From: Staphylotrichum longicolle
Taxonomy: Eukaryota; Ascomycota; Sordariomycetes; Sordariales; Chaetomiaceae
Reading direction: 5' to 3'
Length of the DNA stretch: 64,000 nucleotides
Assembly (NCBI GenBank): GCA_019096155.1
Contig: JAHCVI010000001.1
Coordinates: 6,324,001 to 6,388,000, forward strand
Shown one piece after another: positions 11,843-24,163 of this stretch. The position numbers were made by a program, and so were the translations under genes. The notes below the pieces were generated by a model. The model did not search any database. It was given only the letters and a program-made list of their open reading frames with translations, and was not told where the DNA came from. Position 1 is the stretch's first letter, and every line of letters starts with the position of its first letter.

Positions 11843-12774
11843 AGAGAGAAGCTTTCGAACGTTGAGAGGGGGCAGCAGATTGGGCGGAGTCTCATTTTCC
11901 GGTTTCCATCCCGGCTGTAACAAAACATGGGGATCATCTTTTGCACTGGCGGCGTTTTCCTTTTTTTCCTCTTTAGGGGAAAGGCAACATTGTACTTGTA
12001 TGGGTTCAGTCATTGTTAGGCATTGCTTTCCCTGATGGGTTCTGGCTTTCTTGGGATGCTGCATCCCCGCGGTCGGATAACAAACTCGCGGGGGAAATGG
12101 GTTCTCTTTTTTGATTTCATTCCTGGCAAAAGGATGGTGCTTGGTTGGGGTTGTCTGGTTCGGCTTTTGGTGGGACGCAGGTGGTACATACTTAGACTGG
12201 CGGAAATTGGGACAAAATGGGTTTGATTCAGCATCGGTTACGACTCGTAGCCTCGAGGCATTTTTTTTCTGTAGTATTATCATGGTTGGGGCGGAGTGGT
12301 GGGTGAGGGGGAGAAAATTGACAATGACCTGGTATGGTACACCGCCATCACGCCTGTGTTTTGTGTGGTGTATTCAGTGGCGGGATTACGGCAAACAATC
12401 TCGGGGTGCGATGGGATGATCGCTTTTGGCACGTTGTTGGCTGACGTCTGCCTGTGACGAAGACATGGTAGAATTTTCCACCCTTGGTCAAATCTTGATG
12501 CAGAATTTCCATGTTCCCAATATTCCTGACCGCCACCAGCCTCCAGTTCTTAGGTTGAGTCGGGACCCCCGATGTGTGGTCTCCTAGGGAAACTCGTGTC
12601 ACACGCAAAACAGATCGCCGGGAAGCTCTGCCTCTTGAAGTTCAGAACTTACCTTTCCAACAAAAAATGTGTTGGCTGGCGCTTTGTTTCTCTCTTTGGG
12701 CCCTAAAAACGACACAGTCTATTCCTCTTCCTGCTCATTAACTCATAACTTCAGCCACCCCATCATCCCGGGTC
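11843..12774. other. intergenic between convergent genes
   Basis: 3' flanks of the transporter (+) and the flavoprotein (-). T-rich stretches are consistent with UTR and polyadenylation sequence. No gene seen. Confidence 0.6.
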
Positions 12775-13583
12775 TCACGGCAGCCCGTTAACGACCGCTT
12801 CGTTCCCTCCCTCCGCAATAACCCAATCCCGTACGGCGCCCTTCCTGTCCGCGATCCTCACGTCCTTTATCCCGACCACGATCACCATCGCCTCGTCGCC
12901 CGCCGCGAACCTGCTCCCGGCATCCCCCTCGCCCTCGGACACCTCCTCCGCCGCCCGCGGCGCAAAGAGGCCGCCGGCCTCGCCGGCGCTGTCAAACGTG
13001 TTGTTCTCGAGGTGGATGTCGCGGTAGTACTTCTCCTCGTCGGACCCCCGCTGCACCAGGCGGGCGCTGCCATTGATGGTGGCGCTGATGGAGGAGACGG
13101 CCGAGGTGTTGAGGTTGAAGAGCAGGGCAGCGAGGGAGGAGTGGGGCTCGCGGTTCGGGGAGCGGGAGGCGGTCGCGTCGGAGGAGAGGCGGCGGGCTTG
13201 GGAGGTGGGTGTCGGGCGGTGCGAGACCCCTGGCAGATTCTGTGTTAGATTGTATTTGCATATGAAAAGAGTGAGGTGGGAAGAGGGTGGATCGTACAGT
13301 CGTGGACGAGCAGGGAGACGTTGGGGTTGTTGGCGAGGTTGTTCATCTTCTTGCTGGCCGGGTTCGTGGTCATGATGATGACGGGAGACTGGGAGTAGGG
13401 GGAGGACGGGAGGTAGGTGTAGTTCATGAGCGAGACGTGGGGGATGTTGTCGGCGCAGGTGGCCAGGTGGAGGAAGCGGGCATTCTCGAGGCACTGGACC
13501 ACTTCGGTGGGGAGCGAGGCTGTCACGCGCATGTTGGTGTTGCCCGCGGAAGCTTCATGGCTAAGGGGTATTTGCTGCTCCAT
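12775..13583 (-). CDS. pyridoxamine 5'-phosphate oxidase-like FMN-binding protein
   Basis: Exons 13583-13298 and 13229-12775, joined across a 68-base intron with a CTAAC branch and a CTGCCAG acceptor, give 246 residues. The exon junction restores VSLLVHDWVSHRP, a block typical of the fungal pyridoxamine-phosphate-oxidase-like family. The N-terminal half is a split beta-barrel fold of the kind that binds FMN: FLHLATCADNIPHVSLMNYTYL, then VIIMTTNPASKKMNNLANNPN. The second half contains the dimer-interface part with SSISATINGSARLV. Members are related to yeast YLR456W/YPR172W, for which no reaction is established, so true PNPOx activity should not be assumed. The start is the first ATG after an upstream break in the frame. 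Confidence 0.85.
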
Positions 13584-14283
13584 GGTTTATGGCTGAGGCT
13601 GACCGTCGATACACTGCTTCTCTGGTTGGGATTGCTGGAAAGATATGGGAGGCGGACGCTTCTGTCGGTCTTATCGTGGGGCTTTGTGTTATCTCAGAAG
13701 TTGGATGATGATTCGAGGCTTGCAGTCGTCGAGTTCAGATGCAGGAGTGGGGAAGCGGTCCCATTTCCCCAGAACGGATGACTAATGCGGGGTAGCGGCT
13801 CGACCCCTGCAGCGGTGCACTGGAATGACGTTGTGCCCACCTGAAATCGCGGGTGCGGAAGCCGTTTCCCTCTTCCATATCACGAGCTTGAGCCTGGTGC
13901 AGGAAATAGCAATGCAACAATGCGTAGGATGGGTTTGACATATTATACTGAATACAAGCACAGATAGATCCAAGTCAATTCATCCCTGAGTATATTTTCT
14001 TTTGCCGTCGGTCACGGGTCCAACCCAGCTGTGCGGTTCTTGGCTCGGGAAACAAGGGGGCACGGCTACTGTCGGCGTTCGCCCTACCCTCGGGACCTGG
14101 GAACTCCTCTTGCCAACACCCAGCCAGCAACCTCTTGGAATTTGATCGTCTCAATTCCTCTTTCTCCTCTCTCTTCTTCACTTTCCACCACATCCACGAG
14201 CCATTGACCTCTCTGCGTGTCTCTTCCACCATCCTCACCACTCAACCCAACCCAAGAGAACACCAAAAACCCCCTCCGCAAGA
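13584..14283. other. divergent promoter region
   Basis: 700 bases between the flavoprotein gene (-) and the MCC alpha gene (+). The right-hand 180 bases are CT-rich with runs such as CTCTTTCTCCTCTCTC, a common core-promoter feature of filamentous fungi. No gene seen. Confidence 0.6.
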
Positions 14284-16634
14284 ATGCGGTCTCTCAAACG
14301 GACATCGCGCCGCTTGCGCGCTCCCCTTCCCCCTTCTACCTCCTCCCCGCGCCTTCTCCCCCCCTCCTCCCGCTCAATATCCACCCACCCGGCCAGCTCC
14401 AACACCACGACCACCGTCACGCCCATCAAGTCCCTCCTGATCGCCAACCGCGGCGAGATCGCCCTGCGCATCGCGCGCACCGCCTCGGCCATGGGCATCC
14501 GCACCACGACCCTCTACACCGACGTCGACGCGGGCTCGCAGCACGCCGCCTGCTCGCCGCACGCCGTCGCCCTCGGCCCGGCCTCGTCGGCCTACCTCGA
14601 CGGCGCCCGCATCGTGCGCATCGCCCAGCAGCACGGCATCCAGGCGCTGCACCCGGGCTACGGCTTCTTGTCGGAGAACGCCGCGTTCGCGCGCGCCTGC
14701 GAGGACGCGGGGATCGTCTTCGTCGGCCCGCCCGCCCAGGCCATGGCCGACATGGGCGACAAGGCCCGCAGCAAGGAGATCATGACCGCCGCCGGGGTGC
14801 CGTGCGTCCCCGGTTACCACGGCGCCGAGCAGACGCCCGCGGAGCTGCGGGCCAGGGCCCGGGAGATCAAGTACCCCGTGCTGCTCAAGAGCGTCAAGGG
14901 CGGTGGCGGCAAAGGCATGCGCATCGTGCGCACCGACGACGAGTTCGAGGCGCAGCTCAAGAGCGCGCGGGCCGAGGCGCGCGCGAGCTTCGGCGACGGC
15001 GGCGAGGTGATGCTGGTGGAGAAGTACGTGGTGCGGCCGAGGCACGTCGAGGTGCAGGTGTTTGCGGATCGGTACGGGAACTGCGTGGCGCTGGGCGAGC
15101 GGGACTGCAGCGTGCAGAGGCGGCATCAGAAGATCCTCGAGGAGAGCCCGGCGCCGCTGCTGGACGACGCGACGCGCCATGATCTTTGGGACAAGGCGCG
15201 CACAGCGGCGCTGGCGGTGGGGTACGTGGGTGCCGGCACCGTCGAGTTCATCCTCGACAAGGACACGGGCGAGTTCTACTTTATGGAGATGAACACGCGC
15301 CTGCAGGTGGAGCACCCCGTCAGTGAGATGGTCACCGGTACCGACCTGGTCGAGTGGCAGTTCCGCGTCGCCGCTGGCGAGCGGTTGCCGCTGACGCAGG
15401 ACGAGATCGAGGCGCGCATCCTCGAGCGCGGCGCTGCCATCGAGGCCCGCATCTACGCCGAGAACCCGGACAAGGGCTTCTTCCCCGACTCGGGCAAGCT
15501 GGTGCACCTCGTCACGCCCAAGACGGACGCCGACGTGCGCATCGACGCCGGGTTCGTCGAGGGCGACACCGTGTCCGAGGCCTACGACGGCATGATCGCC
15601 AAGCTGATCGTGCGCGGCCGCGACCGCGAGACGGCGATCCGCCGGATGGAGCTCGCCCTGCGCGAGTACGAGGTCGTCGGTCTCAGCACCAACATCGAGT
15701 TCCTCAAGCGGCTGTGCCGCAGCCAGGCCTTCATCGACGGCGACGTCGAGACCGGGTTCATCGATCAGTGGAGGGACGAGCTCTTCAAGCCGCGGCAGAC
15801 CTCGGATGAGGTGTTCGCCCAGGCCGCACTCGGCCTGCTCAGCGCGCAGATCAAGTCGGGCGTCGCCCCGGGTCCGCACGGCGGGACCCTCGGCTTCGGC
15901 GAGGCGGGCCTGCAGAGCCGGCGCAAGTTTGCATTCCACGTGCGCAACGACGCCGCGCCCGAGGACAGCAAGCCCGAGGTCGCTCAGGTGGAGGTGACGC
16001 AGCAGGGCAACGGGCTGTACAGCGTGGCCGTCTCACGAGGCAACTCGGAGACGCCCGTGGTGTTTGAAAACGTTGTCTGCGAGCCCTCGCTCACGCCGTC
16101 GGCGAACAAGACGAAGCTGACGACCTTCTTCCCCACGGCCCGCGTCGAGTCCACCCTCGTGCAGGACCCGGCCGCCCCGGAGAAGCTGACCGTGTTCCAG
16201 CTCGGCGAGAAGACGGAGCTGACGCTGGCGCAGCCGGGGTGGTTTGACAAGGCGCTCGGGCTGAAGGAGGTGGCCGGCAGCGTGGTGGCGCCCATGCCGT
16301 GCAAGATCTTGAGGAATGAGGTGGCCGAGGGGGAGGCGGTGGAGAAGGGCGCGCCGCTTGTTGTGTAAGTCATTGACTCGTTGAGTGGGTAGTCATGTTG
16401 GGGAGTTGCTGACCTTGCCGTTTTAGCATCGAGTCGATGAAGATGGAGACGGTCATCCGGTCGCCGCAGAAGGGCATTGTCAAGAAGCTGGCGCACAAGG
16501 AAGGGGTAAGTGTTTTGACAAGCATGTCGAGAGAGGAGGCCAAGCTGACTTTTGGGTGATAGGACATTTGCAAGGCGGGGACGGTGCTGGTTCTGTTTGA
16601 GGACGTTGAAGCTGCCGAGGCGTCTGATGCGTAA
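14284..16634 (+). CDS. mccA: methylcrotonyl-CoA carboxylase alpha (biotin-containing) subunit
   Basis: Carries out the biotin-carboxylation half reaction in mitochondrial leucine breakdown. Exons 14284-16364, 16427-16505 and 16563-16634 encode 743 residues. The N-terminus is Arg/Ser-rich and lacks acids, consistent with a mitochondrial presequence of about 45 residues. A complete biotin carboxylase domain follows: SLLIANRGEIALRI, HPGYGFLSEN, the ATP-grasp loop KGGGGKGMRIV, RDCSVQRRHQKILEE and MNTRLQVEHPVSEM. The C-terminal biotinyl domain has SMKME with biotin-accepting K699, encoded in exon 2. That tripartite order and length separate it from pyruvate carboxylase and acetyl-CoA carboxylase. 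SMKMETVIRSP resembles fungal MccA rather than propionyl-CoA carboxylase (inference from family knowledge). The beta subunit and isovaleryl-CoA dehydrogenase genes, often adjacent in aspergilli, are not in this window. Confidence 0.94.
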
Positions 16635-17479
16635 CTTGGACAGGCATCTTGAGATGGAGTTTTGTGCGGTGATGACGGCAAGCCCTGGCCTGTTTGATCG
16701 AAACGATCGTATACCCTTGAAGGTTTTCGCCGTGGAGATGCTTAGGAATGTTGAGTTGGGTGACTACACTACGTGCACACTAGAGCTGGGAGATGGCCTC
16801 TCTGTTGTGAAGCAGCGTCTATACTGTACATGCACGGCAATATGAAGAACTAATGATGAGCGTCGTCCGGTATCAGCATCGGGGAGAGTGTTGTTCATCG
16901 AGACCATGTCCCACACAGAGTACACATTCTTTGCCTTGATCATGCCCAGTCCCTTCAACATCCGATACAGTACGGGGAATCAACCCAGATGCAAATTTAG
17001 GCCGAACCCGAGAGCGACCCTTTGAGAAGGATCATGGCGGAGGCAGCTTCAGACGGCAAGGACCTGCAGCTGATGTCATGTCACAGCGCTCAGGAACGGG
17101 CCAATCTGCATTTGGCCATCGGGGCGGCATTCTTGGGACGGAGAGCCCTGGCATGACCAATTCGTGGTATGCGCAAGCTATCCACTCCCCATTGACTCCT
17201 TTAGCCATGATTGTCGCGGGGGCAATGTTGGGCAGACATCCGGACATCAGCATCCCGGACTTCGTGTTGACAAAAAGACAATGAGATGATGCCCACAATG
17301 CCGAGACCATCTGCGTCTTGAGCCGAGGTTCCCCACAATCCGCCAGGGACCACTGCAACAAGCCAATCAACGACCTTTCCCAACCTTCGGTTCACAGTGC
17401 CGAACGGATCCTCCTGAACTTCAATCTTGTTCCCGAATCACGAACAGTCTACTTCACGCACCGAAGCAGCACACCCGCC
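16635..17479. other. intergenic
   Basis: 3' flank of mccA and upstream region of the thioesterase gene. No gene seen. Confidence 0.6.
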
Positions 17480-18530
17480 ATGGTTCCCAGGATACAGTGC
17501 CACCACCTCTGGAGGCTGGCACAGCGCCAGGGTGCGGGGTTTGTCCGCCCTTCTGGATATGTGCAGACGACAAAACCCTCCATGACTGTTCCCCAGTGCC
17601 GCCCGCTCTCAACCTCCCCAATCCGACGGCAAGAACCGAGACACCCTCCCGTCCCCGAACCAGCCGCCGTCGATCCCATCCCTCCAGCCACCACAGCAAC
17701 CACAGCACCACCACCACCACCGCCCCCGCCCCCCGCCACCGAACCCTCCCTTCCGCTCAACAACAACAACAACAACAACAACAGCAGCAACCCCGCAAAC
17801 GCCGCCTCGCCCCGCGCCTCCTCCTCGCCATCACCTTCACCCTCGTCGGCCTGGCCGGCGGCTCCTCCCTCCGCCTCCTCCTCACCCCGCCCCCGCCCCC
17901 GGAGCCGCACACCGACGAGGACGCCTACACCATCCGCGTGCTGCACGACCAGGCCGCGCGCCTGCCCATCGTCCAGCAGCTCTCGGCGGACCCGGCCGCG
18001 TGGGAGTCGTGGGACGCGTACGACTCGCTGTCGGCGGAGCAGCGGGCGCAGCACATCACGGCGGGGGCACTCGCCGGGTCGCGCGGCGTGGGCGGGTACC
18101 AGCGCGTGTTCTGGAACAAGGCCACGGGCGAGCTGCTGAGCGTCATCTACTTTGGCGGGGCGGCGACGGGGTGGCCGGGCGTGGTGCACGGCGGGTGCCT
18201 GGCGACGATCCTCGACGAGAGCTGCGGGGCGCCGCGTTCAAGGAGTGGGCGGCCGCGCCGGCCTGACGGCGAGCCTGGGGCTCGAGTACAAGCGCCCGAC
18301 GCTGGCCAACGGGTTCTACGTGGTGCGCGTGCGCGTCGGCCGACGAGGAGCTGCCCGAGAAGGAGAGGGGGAAGAGGCACTACAAGTGCTGGGTGGATGC
18401 AAATATCGAGGATGCGGTGACGGGCGCGGTGACGGTGGTGGCGGGGCGCTGTTTGTGGGCGGGCAGGGGAAGAATGGGGAGAAGGGGACGAGGTTTGGGG
18501 GCAAGGTCGGATGCGCATGCGAGGTTTTAG
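17480..18530 (+). CDS. mitochondrial hotdog-fold (4HBT/PaaI-like) thioesterase, frame broken several times
   Basis: Likely acyl-CoA thioesterase anchored in mitochondria. Frame order from the start at 17480: a presequence ending in PLSTSPIRRQEP (a common fungal mitochondrial cleavage context), a Pro/Gln/Asn-rich linker, a membrane segment (LLLAITFTLVGLAGG), then the hotdog domain with WPGVVHGGCLATILDESCG, AAFKEW, LTASLGLEYKRPTLANGFY and HYKCWVDANIEDAVTGAV. These blocks lie in different frames. Breaks fall at about 17721-17740 (C runs), 18226-18229 (GGGG), 18251 (GG), 18332 and possibly 18443-18446 (GGGG). Apart from the one near 18332, each is explained by one missing base in a G/C run. No internal stop codons or degraded motifs occur within the blocks, which argues for sequence error over pseudogenisation. 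If the last break is real the stop moves to 18634. Confidence 0.78.
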
Positions 18531-18948
18531 GGTGTGAACCATGGTTGTGTGGATTTATTGCTTGTATGATTTGTGTATGCGGCATCAGCGCTGGCGATGG
18601 CTTCATTGGCGGGAGGGTTGGGGGCGGTCAATAGAGCGTTGAGGCATTGGCAGAGGGCAGCAAGCAGGAGGCAGCCCCCTCATTGATATAGAAGTTCCAA
18701 CATTCTGCCACCAAACCCGAACCTCCTACGGATGGTTTTGCGCATCAATGCATATAGCGTTACCCCGATGTGCGAACTACACATGCAGTGGTGGGCCCAA
18801 CCGTCGACAGGGAAGGAAACAGCCAACCAACCTCTCACAAAGCTAGGTCGTGCTTGCACTCTCGATAGCTCGCTCCCTCGCTCCCTCGCTCATTCGGTCT
18901 CCACAAACACGCCAGGTGCACGCCTGCGTCGCCGCGCGAGGGCCAGCG

Positions 18949-21132
18949 ATGGCACATAGTAGTAGCACTACTCTCGCCAGATTCCCGCCCGAGCTCCTGC
19001 GGCGCATCTGCGAATATCTCGGCCAGCTCCACGCGCCCAGCGTCCTGTCTTTTGCGCTGGCCAGCAAAAGCTTCCACTCCGTGGCCAAGGCTCTCCTCTT
19101 TCGACGACTGACCTTCACCCTCACCACTCCAGGGAGGCTCCGCAGGCACACGCGCAGATGCACCGAACTCCTTCGGCGCCACCATGCATTTGACCACGTC
19201 CGGTGTCTGGTGTTGCTTGTCTCTCCCAACGCCCAGTTCGACCTCATGCGTCGCGCCGCCGACGACGACGACCAAGACTTGAAGGACGAACGTAATGATG
19301 GCGAGGACGACGACCAGAGTGTTCACGAGCGTTTCCGCTGGAATCTTGGTCCTTATCCGACCACCGACTGGAAGGTCGAGCAGCAGAGGCTACACGGCAT
19401 CCCAGACTATCCCAATTTTGCCCGGCGCGCCGTCGAGGTCGCCAATAGGCCGCCAGTGGGCGATGCCGATAGGGGTGCAGTGGAGGATGCCTACCGCATG
19501 GACTCGGCATGGGCGCCGCTGGCCGAGTTGGTACGGCTGTTGCCAGCGCTGATGGATCTCATATATGACTGCCCAGCACAGTTCCCACCTTGTCTTCTCC
19601 AGGCCGTCCATGACAAGCTGCCCGGCCGCGTCATCCGTCTACACCTGCGTACCTTTGAGCTGCGGATGCTTGAAGGCCGTTTCACCAAAGACGCTCACGA
19701 GTTGGCCCTGATCGCATCACCGTGTATCCACAGTATTTGGCTACAAGACCATATTGTTATCGGCATGGGCCAGAGATTTGCTGATGTCCCCCCAGGATGC
19801 CAGGTCCAGGCTCTTGAGCAGATGATGAAGACGGAGGGGCTGGCGCCTAACCTGCGCGAGGTCTGCGTGACGCAGATCCGACAACTTCAACGCGGGCCGC
19901 TACAGTATCCTCCACAAACCCGCCTTCCGGCAGAGCTTGCGGGCACAGGCAGAAAGCAGCACAAGGTCACCCTTCGACATCTCGGACTCGGCGGTGGCAG
20001 CTATGTCAGCGGTGTCACCGATATACATATCCAGTACTGGAACGAGCGTGCCGATCTCAGCGCCCTACAAACACTAGAGCTAACGGGAGCCGTGAACGAA
20101 AGAGGACTTGATAGACTGATGTCCATGTCCTTCCCTACTCTTACAGCTCTGACGTTTAACTGTACCGACATGCCGAGTCCGAGCTACTTGGACAAGGTGA
20201 AACGCTTCATCCGGGGTCTGCCACGCCTCGAGAGCCTCTGCGTTATGGGATGGGACTGGTCCGTGGCCTCCTTCGCCGACCCGGTCATCGGCGATGGTGA
20301 TGGCAGCATCCCAAATAGAATCCTCCGAAGCCTCTGGCTTGACCACTCGGCGCATCTCCCCACGTCCTCGGCAACCTCGGCGTCGGAAATTGCCCGTCTC
20401 GGCGCCCTCTACCCGCGCGTGGACACCCTGTCCATCTCCATCCGCCGCTCTAAAGGCGACAGCGACAAGGTGGCGCGGTACCGAGCTCTTGGGGCGGGCT
20501 TCCCCCGGCTTCGACGGCTTGCCTTGACGCTAGAGCTCCCACCCCCGTCAGGTCCAGAAATAGTCGAATCTATGGCCGACACCCTCCCGCAGATGCATGG
20601 CCCGCCCTTATCCTTCATTACGGTGGCACCCTGGGCACGACCGCCTCCTGATAGCCCGTGGGAGGAGCAGATCCCTTGCCAATGGCCGTATACCAACGGC
20701 CACATCGTGGACCTCATGGCCGGCAGTGCCGTCGACGCTACGCTGGCGCGACAAGTCTTCGCCGCGGTGGCCGCGCCGGGCCTCGAAACCTTGATGCTCC
20801 GCGCCTCGGGCGGCACGGTATTCCCACCGCAGCGTCCTAGAACCTCTCGGCCACGCGAGGACGGGTTGTTCAGGCACGACATAACTCCGTGGCTCAAAGG
20901 CCTGGCGAGGGACTGGGTTGTCCATACCGTCAACCCCGCGGGGGAGGTCAAGGTGAAGGAGATTGTCGGTAGGGCAGATAGCTGGAAGCGCGGGGGGCGG
21001 CAGGTCCCCTTGAAGGTGCACGAGGGAGATTTGCTTTGGAAGCATTTTAGGACGTTGTGGCCCGAGACCAAGGAGGGAAGTAAGGGGTGGTTTGATGACT
21101 GGGGGAGTGCGCCGTTGGCGGGTATGAGTTAG
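18949..21132 (+). CDS. F-box protein, intronless
   Basis: A 727-residue single-exon frame. The N-terminus has an F-box (TLARFPPELLRRICEYLG...SVLSFALASKSFHSVAKALLFRRL, about residues 8-50), the SKP1-binding module of SCF ubiquitin ligases. An acidic segment rich in Asp follows (DDDDQD, GEDDD; residues ~103-123). The rest has Leu-rich strands at irregular spacing (LRHLGLGGG, LQTLELTG, FPTLTALTFN, LPRLESLCVMGWDW, FPRLRRLALTLEL) resembling weak leucine-rich repeats. The substrate is unknown. The frame is open upstream to 18850, but the first ATG is at 18949, directly before the F-box. Large families of such proteins occur in Sordariales; nothing indicates a specific orthologue. Confidence 0.85.
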   Translation: MAHSSSTTLARFPPELLRRICEYLGQLHAPSVLSFALASKSFHSVAKALLFRRLTFTLTTPGRLRRHTRRCTELLRRHHAFDHVRCLVLLVSPNAQFDLMRRAADDDDQDLKDERNDGEDDDQSVHERFRWNLGPYPTTDWKVEQQRLHGIPDYPNFARRAVEVANRPPVGDADRGAVEDAYRMDSAWAPLAELVRLLPALMDLIYDCPAQFPPCLLQAVHDKLPGRVIRLHLRTFELRMLEGRFTKDAHELALIASPCIHSIWLQDHIVIGMGQRFADVPPGCQVQALEQMMKTEGLAPNLREVCVTQIRQLQRGPLQYPPQTRLPAELAGTGRKQHKVTLRHLGLGGGSYVSGVTDIHIQYWNERADLSALQTLELTGAVNERGLDRLMSMSFPTLTALTFNCTDMPSPSYLDKVKRFIRGLPRLESLCVMGWDWSVASFADPVIGDGDGSIPNRILRSLWLDHSAHLPTSSATSASEIARLGALYPRVDTLSISIRRSKGDSDKVARYRALGAGFPRLRRLALTLELPPPSGPEIVESMADTLPQMHGPPLSFITVAPWARPPPDSPWEEQIPCQWPYTNGHIVDLMAGSAVDATLARQVFAAVAAPGLETLMLRASGGTVFPPQRPRTSRPREDGLFRHDITPWLKGLARDWVVHTVNPAGEVKVKEIVGRADSWKRGGRQVPLKVHEGDLLWKHFRTLWPETKEGSKGWFDDWGSAPLAGMS

Positions 21133-24100
21133 GCCATCATCGTATGGACACCCGGTCAATGTCAAGCCGGGAAGCTTCCGTCCATCCTTCTCCAAACATG
21201 TCCGTCGCTCCCTACGCATGTCCGCTCCCTCTCGAGATATCTCTGCCCACACCGGGCGTTTCCGACACCAAGATCAACCAATTGTATAAGAGCCATCTAC
21301 GGCCAGCCTAGTTGGGCCATGCAGGGCCCGCATCATCCGGCACAATGGCCTGATGGTCACCTCTTCTCAAGATGGTGTGCTCGAGAAAGGGCAAATCTTA
21401 TCCTGTCTCAGGGGTTTATTTACTTCCAACCCAGATACGGGTGCTGTACCCCCATAGAACTATCGCTACGGCAGTGGAACCTCCAGGGAGGCGCCGGTGA
21501 TCGTATCATATTCAGCCCTCTCTCCAAAGTTCCGAGTCACCCTCACCCGTCCGTGCTGTATTCCTACGTTGTCAGCTCAGATCATCATGCTCTGACTTGA
21601 CTGTGCCTGTTAGATTATGACCCTATCACAGCTAGACGCCTCAGGCAGTTCACAAGATCTCTGCATAACATGAGAAGCACCCACTCGTGAACACCCTGCC
21701 TATAGCTCTCCTCATCTCCGCGACCATGCAGCTCCCACTGATCATCTGACACACTGTGCCCCCAGCCCACATCCATCCCCGGAGATGAGCCGATCAAGGC
21801 GAGCGGAGGAGGGATCCCAGCACGGTTATATCGCCCTCGGACTATTACCCGCACGGCACTTACACCTCCCATCCATGTACTCCATCCATATATATCACCC
21901 CCCTCTTCTTCTATGTAATACAAGTAAGCACCACGCACCCCCCCCCGTACCCGGCGCGACGGAACCCTGCCCACATGTAACTCTCCGCACCCAAGAAACC
22001 CCATTTCTGGCCCCGCCCCCAACGGCATTGGCTGGTTCGGTGATGGGGAATGGTCGCACAACACGTCAGCATCTACCACAGTACCTAGTGTAGGTTCACA
22101 TCTCAACGGCTACCGCCGGGCAGAGCCGGAGTCCGGGGGAAGAGATGGGGGTACACAAAAACAAGGAACAGGAAGGACCTACATAGAAGCCTTCCATCAT
22201 GGCTGTTGTGTAACAACGTCCGTCGGCTCGGCAGCCAATGGTGCGTGTGTGCGTGTGCGTGTGTCTGTCTGTCCATCCAATTCACTCGTCTCCTAAATCA
22301 TCATCATCACACAAACAGGCAGGCATTCAGCTCCCTACATCTTATTTGCATCCCTGGATTAGGATGGGCTGGGCCGAGGGGAGAGGCGCGTGGGTGTCTG
22401 TGGGAAGTTCTTCAGCGCTTGGCCTAACGCGCCACATCCGACACCTCGCATTTCTGTTGGAAATGGGGGCGGTGCTTTTGCTGTCAAAACCAACATGACT
22501 ACATATCGGACCCTGGCAGTAGGTGTGTGTGATGTCGGGTGTTTTTTGCGCGACGCAGCGCTGCGGCACCGCGACTCAGCACAGGGCATAAATGGGACTG
22601 GGTACGGTACACGGACAACTCTTGGGAGGAGGGGGTGCTGTCAGGTCGGTGTGACCACGGCGGCGGCGGGGGGTTTTGTCACGACGACCAGGGGTGTGAG
22701 AAAGGCACGGACAGGGGGAGGAGGAGAGGAGGGCGCGCGGATGGGGGGAGTGAAAAGTGAATGGCAATCGCAATGTCCGTCAGCAGGATGTACCTTCTAC
22801 GAGACCCTACCGACACCAGCACTTGTTCGCATGGAATTCCCGTTCCCTATCGGGCCGCCGCCGGCCTCGTCGCGTCGAGTCTGTCCATCCCGACTCGCCT
22901 CGAGCGATTTTGCAGCACGCGAAGCATGCCTGATCCCGAACTTGAGGGAAAAAGAAAGAAAGAAACATGTTGCTTGGCTGAGAGAAGGAGTTCGATGGGC
23001 CGTTGTAAGCGACATGGAGAAGGCGCGGGAAAAGCGGCCCGCAGATCCGACTTCGGCGCTGTTCGTGTAAGTCGCTCAAACTTCAATTGCCTCACACTGG
23101 CTCGCTCGTAGCATTTGCTGCTTTTGTTTCCAAGGGTCCTATTTTCGGCAGCAGCTGTGGTATTTGCATGGGCAGCGTTCTGGAAACGCTGCGCGGACCG
23201 AGTTCGGTGGGTTGTTGGTTGCGAGGTCCGTTTTCCTGTGTCTTGGGACGAAGGAAGGGATGTTGGGGCGTGTTGGGATCGGCTACCTGTTTGCTCACCA
23301 CACGCCCTCCCTCCATGCCAGGTTCCCGAGGAATACCACTCTCGAGCTGCATGGGTCTTTCTTCACGTGCGGGTGCGTGTGATGGGACGTGTGACTGGCT
23401 CGACGATGTCGAGTTCGGGGACGGTACCATTGTGTGGTGGTACAGCCCTTGGTTTCTGAAGGAGAACAAGTTGGGTGTGAGTGAGGGATGGTGACGGCCT
23501 AGTTGAGGGAGTCCTCCTCATCAATTAGACAAGCCTTCGAGGCCAGACAAGTAATGATTGATACCTGCTTCAGGACAAGTAGTGTGCATCGTTGGCTTCG
23601 CCGAGAGAGTCCTCGCTAGCTTATCCTTTCCTCTTTCTACGCGTCCTCTGCGAACGAGCGAGGGAGCCAGCCAACTGCCTTAGCGTGAAGCATGTCAGAT
23701 GTTGGCCGCCACATGAGAAACCGAGACATTGGCCATGGCGTTTATGCAGCTATCACCTCGGTTCTGCGGGGTCAGACCAAGAACACCAGATCCTTCGGTT
23801 TGGCGGGGTGTGCCCCTATGCTGAGTGGCGCTTGCTAGACACAGTAGCGTACCATGATAACGACGCATAGATGTCAAAGCAAGGATCACAATAGGATGAA
23901 GACAAGAAGCGAAGACACGCGATACTGGGTAAATGATGAGGCTTGTGTCCGGCTATTGTCAGGGCCGTCTGGCTGACTGGCTGATGAAGGCCTCTTGTCA
24001 TGCTTGGAAATCGTCGAACATCGCGAACTCGGCAAGGAAACAAGCGGTGAAGGCTTCGGATGTTCAGAATTAGGACACACAGACAAGATATGGTCCTGCA

Positions 24101-24163
24101 CGCGTCATCGACGGGCCCGAGTCCGAGAACGCCATGTGCATTATTATCCTGTCAGCGAGCTGG
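21133..24163. other. 3.0 kb intergenic region
   Basis: Lies between the F-box gene (+) and the SPOUT gene (-), so it holds two 3' ends. There are poly-C tracts, a GT/GC-rich stretch near 22240-22275 and purine-rich stretches. The longest frame, 22390-23070, has no recognisable features. I see no gene. Confidence 0.5.

Noticed and set aside
14374..15939. 521-codon minus-strand frame opposite mccA
   Set aside because: Antisense shadow of a high-GC coding gene. The plus-strand carboxylase motifs are decisive.
18850..18948. Upstream extension of the F-box frame
   Set aside because: No ATG in this part (only GTG). The ATG at 18949 directly precedes the F-box.
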